Shown: positions 14,205 to 19,178 of the stretch, one piece after another
How positions within the stretch are numbered: position 1 is the first letter of the stretch
How the letters are laid out: each line of letters opens with the position of its first letter
DNA from: Sedimentisphaerales bacterium
Lineage (GTDB): Bacteria > Planctomycetota > Phycisphaerae > Sedimentisphaerales > SG8-4
Assembly (NCBI GenBank): GCA_016928975.1
Contig: JAFGJR010000115.1
Span: forward strand, 1 to 19,178
DNA length: 19,178 nucleotides
Direction of reading: 5' to 3'
Notes under the pieces: model-generated
Database searches by the model: none
Told to the model about the DNA's origin: nothing
What the model saw: only the letters and a program-made list of their open reading frames with translations
Program-made: the position numbers and the translations under genes

Positions 14205-14540
14205 TCACGTCCGGTCTTGCAAGTCTGCCAACGCGGCACACCTGTCCGTGGCGAAATCGAAGAGCTTCTCAAGCTGAGCGACTGAGAAGACAGATCTCGC
14301 CCTGGGGGCAACACTGCACAGGACCAGTCTGTGCCCCGATCGTCGGAGCAACCGTCGCAGTTCCAGGAGCCTGGAGAGGGTAGCAGATCCCACGACATCG
14401 GCCCTGGAGAAGTCGACGACGACGTGACGGTCGCCACTATGATGTATCGTCTCCACGATCGCTTGCAGCACACTATGTCCTTCCAGTTCCCGGGGCAGTT
14501 CGATGACAACCGCCTCATCGGGCCGAGTCTGAGCACCCAT
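14205..14540 (-). CDS. STAS-domain protein (anti-sigma factor antagonist type)
   Basis: The 111-aa product is one STAS domain. HVVVDFSRADVVGSATLSRL (39-58) corresponds to the central strand and helix where SpoIIAA-type antagonists carry the phosphorylated Ser. Here the usual D-S-S-G is replaced by D-V-V-G-S-A-T, so Ser52 or Thr54 is the only candidate site and the switch may differ. RSGHRLVLCSV (67-77) is the next strand. Such proteins bind anti-sigma factors of the serine kinase type, or other partners. None is encoded here, and the ECF/anti-sigma pair further right is of the zinc-finger kind, so it is not an expected partner. The ATG is supported by GAGAGG six bases upstream. It precedes the M14 operon on the same strand, 244 bases away. 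Confidence 0.8.
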   Translation of the reverse strand: MGAQTRPDEAVVIELPRELEGHSVLQAIVETIHHSGDRHVVVDFSRADVVGSATLSRLLELRRLLRRSGHRLVLCSVAPRARSVFSVAQLEKLFDFATDRCAALADLQDRT

Positions 14541-14561
14541 GATCGACCTCTCTTCGTGACG

Positions 14562-14589
14562 TTCTCGAGCTCGTTCACGAACTCGAGAA
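14562..14589. promoter_or_regulatory. inverted repeat upstream of the STAS gene
   Basis: TTCTCGAG (14562-14569) and CTCGAGAA (14582-14589) are perfect 8-bp inverted copies separated by 12 bases, with a smaller GTTC-AC-GAAC hairpin inside. It ends 22 bases before the STAS start codon, so it could be an operator or a leader hairpin. Confidence 0.4.
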
Positions 14590-14680
14590 GGGCCTGCTCA
14601 GCGCGCAGCGCCCACCTATTCGGCCCTCGTACCTGTCACGGATGAGGCGCGTGCCGGTGGCCGGATGTGGATGCCAAAAT

Positions 14681-14709
14681 AAAAAAACTTCAAAATCCGG
14701 CGGACGCCG
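14681..14709 (-). terminator. probable terminator of the secreted acidic protein gene
   Basis: On the minus strand CGGC-GTCC-GCCG (14709-14698) is followed by GATTTTGAAG and seven T (14687-14681). It lies about 80 bases past the stop of the gene at 14789-15478. The stem is short, so confidence is moderate. Apart from the inverted repeat, 14541-14788 holds no gene. Confidence 0.4.
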
Positions 14710-14788
14710 TGCGAGGCGCCCTGCTCGCCTGTTGCCATGCTCATGCTTATGCAGCAGTCACACGCGGCTACAAGGGATTACCACTGTC

Positions 14789-15478
14789 TCACTGGTTTGC
14801 CAGAAGACCGGCGATTCCAGGGATGGGGATGGCACCGAATGCATCTCCGGCACCGAGCGAGATCTGGGAGATCACATTGTCCAACCGTCCGGTAATGTCA
14901 TGGAGATTCAGCATTCCACCTGTGTACGCAGCGATCTGGGTCGCCATTTCCAGTCCCACGCCCGCCCGCACCTGCGCCAACTCGGGCATCGTATCCCAGT
15001 TCAGACGGGTGTTGATGGGCGAGGTGCTCCCTTCGCTGGGCAACTCAGACACACCCAGGCTCGCCACGAACTCCGTCTGGGCAGAAGCGAGCGTGGACAC
15101 GTGGCCGACATCCGGACCCGCCGCAAGCATCTGCTGGACGGCATCGGTCATCGAATTCATGGCCCCGCGATTGTCCGCGGGAGCCACCGTAACCATCTGG
15201 TGGTCACGCTCCAGGCCCTGGTCGATTACTGCGTATTCGCCTTCGCCGATCAGCGTGATGACCTCGTCGATGCCCGGATCGCCCGCCTCATAGTCACCGA
15301 AAGGCGCTGAGTCAGTCACCTCGTGGTTGTCCTGCGGATTCGAATTCGTCACTGCATACGTGACATCCTCGGGACTCCCTTCGTTTGCCGCCGGCTCCGC
15401 GTACTCCTCCATGCCGGCGCAGATGGAGGCCGACAACATCGTCAGCCCGATCCACAATACCCATGTTCCTTTCATCAT
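14789..15478 (-). CDS. secreted acidic protein of unknown function
   Basis: The product (229 aa) begins with a clear signal peptide, MMKGTWVLWIGLTMLSASICA, with cleavage likely after Ala21. The mature part is not recognised. Its first 60 residues are acidic and rich in Glu, Asp, Asn and Pro (EEYAEPAANEGSPEDVTYAV), and the rest looks helical with several Met and Ala (MNSMTDAVQQMLAAG; LEMATQIAAYTGGMLNLHDI). It has no cysteine after the signal peptide and no repeat or membrane segment. The ATG at 15478 is fixed by AAGGAGG (15491-15485), six bases upstream; a TTG two codons earlier would sit against that site. It is a single gene with its own promoter and terminator, expected in the periplasm or outside the cell. 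Confidence 0.75.
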   Translation of the reverse strand: MMKGTWVLWIGLTMLSASICAGMEEYAEPAANEGSPEDVTYAVTNSNPQDNHEVTDSAPFGDYEAGDPGIDEVITLIGEGEYAVIDQGLERDHQMVTVAPADNRGAMNSMTDAVQQMLAAGPDVGHVSTLASAQTEFVASLGVSELPSEGSTSPINTRLNWDTMPELAQVRAGVGLEMATQIAAYTGGMLNLHDITGRLDNVISQISLGAGDAFGAIPIPGIAGLLANQ

Positions 15479-15624
15479 TTTCAACCTCCTTGCCGATCAT
15501 TCACCCCAATATGTCCCTGCGGATGAGACCTCACGTGTGGTGCGCGCGCCCGGACCCATGCCGCATACAACGTCTGCTGCGCAATCCGCCACCGCTGCGC
15601 CTACGCCCTTCATCAAGAAGGTGA

Positions 15625-15638
15625 GCCGGCGCGCCGGC
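15625..15638. promoter_or_regulatory. 14-bp perfect palindrome in a long leader
   Basis: GCCGGCGCGCCGGC is perfectly self-complementary and lies in the roughly 210-base untranslated leader of the secreted acidic protein. A second hairpin, GACGGA-TTG-TCCGTC (15668-15682), is near the predicted start of the same transcript. No known riboswitch class was recognised. Confidence 0.35.
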
Positions 15639-15698
15639 CGGGGGCATCGAAATGTCCCGATATCATTGACGGATTGTCCGTCCCGCACCTGACGCGAC

Positions 15699-15728
15699 AT
15701 GTTACACGATCCGAACCCTGTCTGTCAA
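15699..15728 (-). promoter_or_regulatory. promoter of the secreted acidic protein gene
   Basis: On the minus strand a perfect TTGACA (15728-15723), an 18-base spacer and TAACAT (15704-15699). The predicted start near 15692 leaves a leader of about 210 bases before the ATG at 15478, unusually long. The stretch 15479-15870 (392 bases) holds this promoter, the leader and the upstream part of the next small gene, with no other gene. Confidence 0.6.
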
Positions 15729-15870
15729 GCGAAAAAGGGCCCTGCAAGGCACCTGACCGCCTGGCAGCTACAGCCTCAGAATTCCTCTTGGATTGCCGGA
15801 ATGAATATGGTTAACTGTGGGCTTTGGTGCGACCGGATCTTGGTTCGCGCGCTTACAGGAGCTACGTCGT

Positions 15871-15972
15871 ATGTCGAAATCGAAAGACGCGAAGAGAGAG
15901 ACGAAGAAACCTCCGCAGATGACTCTGAAAGAGAAGAGGGCGGCCAAACGCGCGAAGAAGAGCGCCTCCTGA
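15871..15972 (+). CDS. 33-aa Lys/Arg-rich small protein
   Basis: An ATG at 15871 follows CAGGAG (15856-15861) by nine bases and opens a 33-codon frame. About 45% of residues are Lys or Arg, in runs such as DAKRETKKPPQ and LKEKRAAKRAKKSAS. There are no hydrophobic segments or cysteines. Very short Lys-rich proteins ending in a KEKRAAK-type stretch are familiar to me from planctomycete-like genomes, but I cannot name a family or function; nucleic acid or ribosome binding is a guess from charge alone. A good intrinsic terminator lies 150 bases downstream, consistent with a short monocistronic transcript. No strong promoter was found. It might be a chance frame, but composition and binding site argue against this. 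Confidence 0.6.
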   Translation: MSKSKDAKRETKKPPQMTLKEKRAAKRAKKSAS

Positions 15973-16012
15973 TCCATTGCTGGTGCGATCTCCGTTCAGC
16001 TCGTCGACGCCG

Positions 16013-16035
16013 CGCAGATAGTCATCATATCTGCG
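16013..16035. other. hairpin in the 3' region of the small basic gene
   Basis: CGCAGATA (16013-16020) and TATCTGCG (16028-16035) form a perfect 8-bp stem with a seven-base loop. No T-run follows. With the terminator at 16124-16151 it would make a structured 3' untranslated region of about 180 bases. Confidence 0.4.
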
Positions 16036-16123
16036 TGGGCGGGGGGGATTCGTCCGATTCGCCGGAAGGATAGGCAGATTAGCGTCGGCACGACCTCCTG
16101 ATCAACTCGTCGCGATCCTTGAA

Positions 16124-16151
16124 GCCGGGTCAGCCAAGCCCGGCCTTTTTT
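16124..16151 (+). terminator. intrinsic terminator
   Basis: GCCGGG (16124-16129), a nine-base loop, CCCGGC (16139-16144), then C and six T (16146-16151). It is the best terminator in the window and should end the transcript of the 33-aa gene before the sigma factor region. Confidence 0.8.
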
Positions 16152-16306
16152 GTGCGCAGGGGAGACCTGCGTCGGCAGAAGGCGGGAAAACTGATTTTTC
16201 CGTTAATGCGCGGACAGCCGTGCCCTCTATAGCCTCAGAGATCTCTGCGGTTGCATGCAGCCGAGCCCTGGATTCAAGGAACCGTGCGAGTCGGGACAGT
16301 CAAGAC

Positions 16307-16804
16307 ATGTCTGATGACCGGTTTGAGAAGCTGGTGAATGACCACGGCCGGGACGTGTTGAACGTCGCCTTGCGGGTCGCAGGCGATCCCGAGACGGCTA
16401 AAGACGTCTACCAGGAGGTCTTTCTGGCCATCTGGCGGCGGTGGCACAGCTTTGACGGCACGGTGAATTGGGGTCCGTACCTGTACCGGGTGACTGTTCG
16501 CAAAGCCCTGGAATCGGTCAGGGCACGAGGGACGGTGGCGGACGTCCCGGAAGGCTGCGAGCGGGAAAGCGCCGCCTCGAACCCGGATTCAGGCCTGAGA
16601 TTCACGGACCTTCAGAGGAAGCTGACCGAGTCTCTGGCGAAGCTGCCGAAGCGTCAGGCGGACGTGTTCGTCCTGTCCAAGATCGAAGGCCTGGACCATT
16701 CGGCGGTCGCGGAGACTCTTCACTGCTCGCAGAACAGCGTTCGCGTGCTGCTGCACCGGGCCGTGAAACGGTTGGCTTACGAGATGAGCGAGTACCTGAG
16801 ATGA
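16307..16804 (+). CDS. ECF-type RNA polymerase sigma factor
   Basis: The 165-aa product has region 2 (residues 6-70: FEKLVNDHGRDVLNVALRVA, then DPETAKDVYQEVFLAIWRRW with the conserved D-x-x-Q-E-V-F core, and GPYLYRVTVRKALE) and region 4 (106-158: LTESLAKLPKRQADVFVLSKIEG followed by the helix-turn-helix HSAVAETLHCSQNSVRVLLHRAVKRL). It would direct RNA polymerase to a small regulon on release from its anti-sigma factor, encoded 15 bases downstream. ATG 16307 is chosen because region 2 begins right after it; a GTG at 16220 would add 29 unlike residues. No strong ribosome binding site is seen at either. An inverted repeat GGAAAA/TTTTCC (16185-16201) upstream might belong to an autoregulated promoter, but this is speculative. 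Confidence 0.9.
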   Translation: MSDDRFEKLVNDHGRDVLNVALRVAGDPETAKDVYQEVFLAIWRRWHSFDGTVNWGPYLYRVTVRKALESVRARGTVADVPEGCERESAASNPDSGLRFTDLQRKLTESLAKLPKRQADVFVLSKIEGLDHSAVAETLHCSQNSVRVLLHRAVKRLAYEMSEYLR

Positions 16805-16819
16805 CTACCGCGGTGACTT

Positions 16820-18442
16820 ATGGCTGACCATGAGCATATGAGAAATCGACTTGTGAGCTTTGTGCTCGGTGAACTGACGGAGCCGCAGCGGTCCCAGGTG
16901 GCCGCGCACGTGGCCGAGTGCGACGAGTGTCGCGCGGAGCTGAAGCAGCTTGGGCAGTTGTTGGAGTGTGCCGGGTGCCGCAAGGGCCTCTCGGCGGATG
17001 AGTCGCTGCTGGAGTCGGCTCGAACCGGCCTTCTGGCGGCGGTGAATAGCGAAGAACCAAGGATCATTGCCCGGCCGGACTTTCGGCGGGCTTTTGAATG
17101 GAGAAGAATCATGGCAAGTCCCATTGCAAAAATGGCCGTGGCGGCGACAATCGTCGTCGCTGTGGGACTCTTTGGCGTATCGAAGTTGAATCGCAAACCA
17201 CCCATTCGGTTCCTGGCGGTGGCTTGTGCCGCTGAGGAAGCCCTTTTCACTGGAACCGAGATCATGCACATCCAGAACGAGATCATCGTGGAGCCCGCCG
17301 GTGCGGAGCCGAGTCTGCCCTATGCCTGGCTGCCGATGTGCTCCATGAAGCCCGACGGCACGCTGCGGTTCAATCAACTGAAGATGAACCTCGCGCCCGA
17401 GTCGTACGTGGTGACGGACCACTCGTGGTACGACCCGGTGACCGGCCGATTTGCCAGGGTGCTGAAAGCGGGGGACAGTGTGGTTTTTGCCAACTCCTAT
17501 GACGGCCGGTTCATCTACGATGCGAACGTGACGGCTGAAGGTGCGAACCACATCAACAAGCAGGCTCTGGCCGCCGGTTTTGAGCCGCCGCAGAGCCCGG
17601 CCGAGTACCTCGGTCTGGCCGCCGGCCTGAAATCCGGCTTGGCGAAGGACAGTTCGCTGGTGCAGAAGGTGGAGGAGGGCACTCTGCCTGATGGCGAGCC
17701 GGCTCACATCTATACCGTGGGCACGCCCGATCCGAACGGGCGACTGCAAGGCTATTGGCTGTTCAAAGTTCGTGACGAGGATTCGACGATCGCTGAAAAG
17801 GAGTTCGTGCTCCGGGGGCGGACGCTGTTAGTCATCCGTCGGGTCCTGACCGAACGGGTTGAGGCGCCGGGGGTCTCCTGGGGTCTCGCGGAGATCGAAG
17901 GGACGGCCACCCGTTCGGCCGCGCAGGTAACGGTCACGCCGGACATGGTCGTGCGGAACGTCTCGATCCAGCACATGGTGGATCGCGCCAAGTTCGAGAC
18001 GTATGTCTTCGCCGTCAAACCTGCCTGGACCAGCGCCATTGAGATCACCGACTGCATCGACCCGGCCAGCGAGGGCGGGCGGATGTTCATTATGACCGCC
18101 CGTGCCGATGACCACCGGCACCTGGTTCTCGTCCAATCCCCGACGTACAACATGGCGCTGGGGCAGGTCGTCAAGGCCGGCCAGATCGTCTACACCTCGC
18201 CGAACGGCTTCAAAGTCTGGGGCGGCGGGCCGCAGAAGTGGTACTCGCAGATTCTGTTGCAAAGCGCCCAGGCCAGCATCAAGGACCCACCGTCCGAGGA
18301 TCGCATCGGCTACATCCTGGAATCGCCCGCGGGGACGTTCCCGGCGTTGGCAATCAACGGCCCGGTCGGCGACGAGGAGCTCCACAAGCTGGTTGACAGT
18401 CTCGTGCCCGCCAAGGACGCGTTGAAGGCCGGACAGAAGTAG
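16820..18442 (+). CDS. membrane anti-sigma factor with large extracytoplasmic domain
   Basis: The 540-aa product opens with a zinc-finger anti-sigma domain (residues 5-50; HVAECDECRAEL gives His30, Cys34, Cys37), followed by one membrane segment (about 101-121, PIAKMAVAATIVVAVGLFGV) and some 420 residues outside the cytoplasm. This outer part is much larger than in usual anti-sigma factors (150-250 aa in total). Its first half has strands with YDPVTGRFARVLKAGD and NSYDGRFIYDA, loosely like LolA/RseB-type sensors. Its end, ALAINGPVGDEELHKLVDSL, resembles the close of DUF4367-type domains. It should hold the sigma factor encoded upstream at the membrane until a signal reaches the outer domain. 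The genes are 15 bases apart. A lipoprotein gene follows after 29 bases, probably in the same operon. Confidence 0.85.
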   Translation: MADHEHMRNRLVSFVLGELTEPQRSQVAAHVAECDECRAELKQLGQLLECAGCRKGLSADESLLESARTGLLAAVNSEEPRIIARPDFRRAFEWRRIMASPIAKMAVAATIVVAVGLFGVSKLNRKPPIRFLAVACAAEEALFTGTEIMHIQNEIIVEPAGAEPSLPYAWLPMCSMKPDGTLRFNQLKMNLAPESYVVTDHSWYDPVTGRFARVLKAGDSVVFANSYDGRFIYDANVTAEGANHINKQALAAGFEPPQSPAEYLGLAAGLKSGLAKDSSLVQKVEEGTLPDGEPAHIYTVGTPDPNGRLQGYWLFKVRDEDSTIAEKEFVLRGRTLLVIRRVLTERVEAPGVSWGLAEIEGTATRSAAQVTVTPDMVVRNVSIQHMVDRAKFETYVFAVKPAWTSAIEITDCIDPASEGGRMFIMTARADDHRHLVLVQSPTYNMALGQVVKAGQIVYTSPNGFKVWGGGPQKWYSQILLQSAQASIKDPPSEDRIGYILESPAGTFPALAINGPVGDEELHKLVDSLVPAKDALKAGQK

Positions 18443-18471
18443 CTTCGCCAGCCGCGCTCAAGGGAGAGAAG

Positions 18472-19044
18472 ATGGAGAGCCTTAGGAAGAGTACAGCGAT
18501 CCTGTTCTCGGTCATGCTCATAGGCATCACCGCCTGTGGTGCTGGCTGTGGGTCACGAGCGGTTTCGCAGGAGCCGGATGACGTGAACGAAACGATCGAC
18601 AAGGCGGTGGCGATGGGCGCCGACATTCCTCCGGCCAAGAGGGGCCTGGTCCGCCGGATGCTTCGCCTCAATGAGAAGGACCTTCTCCTGGGCCTGCGCG
18701 CGTATGCAGACCTGTCCGGCGGCCGATATCCCACCAGCCTCGACACCAGGACCACGTTGAAAGAGGTCGAGGCGAACGAACTCGGCGCGAACCTTACGCA
18801 CACGGCGAAGAGTCAGAAAGATCAGATGCTCCAGGACATCTTCTTCGCGACCGTCTTCTACGACAAGCTGAACAGGGAGGACCGTGGCGCCCAATACCAC
18901 GGCGACACCGTCGCTCGCCAGGATGCCAGCAAAGTCCTTGTCTCCTGGACGAAATCGAAGGAGCAATATCGAGTCGTTTTCGGTGACCTGACGGCAAGGA
19001 CTCTTTCCGCCGCGCAATTCACGCAGCTCGCGCAATCACCGTGA
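18472..19044 (+). CDS. lipoprotein of unknown function, third gene of the ECF operon
   Basis: The product (190 aa) starts with a lipoprotein signal, LRKSTAILFSVMLIGITACG, with ITAC as lipobox and Cys22 as the likely lipidated residue; a second candidate, GAGC at Cys26, follows. The mature protein is charged and mainly helical (PPAKRGLVRRMLRLNEKDLLLGLRAYADLSGGRYPTSLD, ending in a strand EQYRVVFGDLTARTL) and is not recognised. The GGRYP...D segment resembles the pilin-like 'GxYP' C-terminal pieces common in planctomycete proteins, a weak similarity. AGGGAGAG lies a few bases before the ATG. Its place after the sigma/anti-sigma pair suggests a role in the signal or response of that system, anchored in a membrane and facing the periplasm. 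Confidence 0.8.
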   Translation: MESLRKSTAILFSVMLIGITACGAGCGSRAVSQEPDDVNETIDKAVAMGADIPPAKRGLVRRMLRLNEKDLLLGLRAYADLSGGRYPTSLDTRTTLKEVEANELGANLTHTAKSQKDQMLQDIFFATVFYDKLNREDRGAQYHGDTVARQDASKVLVSWTKSKEQYRVVFGDLTARTLSAAQFTQLAQSP

Positions 19045-19060
19045 CGTTAATGATTCTCAA

Positions 19061-19178
19061 ATGATCTGCTGGGTGGCAGTGGCAAGGCCGAAGGACGAAT
19101 GGCACTGCCGTGGGCAACTCCTTGATGAGTATGGGGTTAGGTTTTGCCGAGTTCCGCTTGTAGCTGAGTCCGCGGCCG
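19061..19178 (+). other. open frame running off the window edge, containing an inverted repeat
   Basis: A frame from ATG 19061 stays open to the last base (39 codons: MICWVAVARPKDEWHCRG and onward). There is no ribosome binding site, and the product is not recognised. An inverted repeat GGCAGTG (19075-19081)/CACTGCC (19103-19109) lies within it, so this may be a repeat element rather than a gene. Confidence 0.2.

Noticed and set aside
13961..14578. Upstream extension of the M14-like pseudopeptidase frame
   Set aside because: The added 206 residues are Ser/Arg/Cys-rich, overlap the STAS gene, and lie before a good signal peptide, promoter and ribosome binding site.
14642..15310. 222-codon plus-strand open frame
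   Set aside because: Antisense to the secreted acidic protein gene, which has a signal peptide, ribosome binding site and promoter of its own.
15497..15700. 67-codon minus-strand open frame upstream of the secreted protein
   Set aside because: Its ATG overlaps the -10 element of the predicted promoter, so it would not be fully transcribed, and it has no ribosome binding site.
15788..15816. TTGGAT and TTAACT, 17 bases apart, as promoter of the 33-aa gene
   Set aside because: Only half of each hexamer matches the consensus; spacing alone is not enough.

Overview
This is a GC-rich bacterial chromosomal window holding 16 intact protein genes, one apparently broken gene and one unconvincing open frame at the right edge. 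There are no rRNA or tRNA genes, no CRISPR array, and no recognisable transposase. The gene content and style point to a planctomycete-like bacterium, perhaps of the Phycisphaerae/Sedimentisphaerales type. The signs are an ECF sigma factor followed by an anti-sigma factor with a very large outer domain, secreted M14 peptidases carrying DxDxDG loops, a bacterial serpin, degenerate intergenic repeats, and a tiny Lys-rich protein. That placement is inference, because no marker gene is present.

Left part (1-2501): a TIR-domain gene whose N-terminal coding region is split over three reading frames, then a serpin on the minus strand with a hairpin repeat inserted in frame, and a divergent GNAT acetyltransferase. 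Middle-left (2502-5191): an apparent antiphage module. It begins with a strong promoter, followed by an AvcD-like protein (P-loop domain plus dCMP/dCTP-type deaminase with an inserted double zinc ribbon). A 59-aa unrecognised gene with a strong ribosome binding site follows 11 bases later, and then comes dcd, a dCTP deaminase of the unrelated dUTPase-like fold. The AvcD-like gene is visibly poorer in GC than its neighbours, as expected for acquired defence DNA.

Centre (5192-8735): an arginine biosynthesis cluster argB-argD-argF with a clear promoter before argB. It is bounded on the left by degenerate direct repeats, and a 74-bp two-hairpin repeat lies between argB and argD. Next (8798-13960, minus strand): a B12-binding-type radical SAM enzyme that looks leaderless, and a two-gene M14 operon. 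In that operon a catalytically competent secreted carboxypeptidase-like protein is preceded by a paralogue that has lost the zinc ligands.

Right part (14205-19044): an orphan STAS-domain protein, a secreted acidic protein of unknown function behind a long leader, a 33-aa Lys-rich protein followed by a good terminator, and an ECF sigma factor, membrane anti-sigma factor and lipoprotein in one run. The most interesting features are the AvcD-like deaminase with its small partner gene, the M14 enzyme/pseudoenzyme pair, and the repeat that has become part of the serpin coding sequence.
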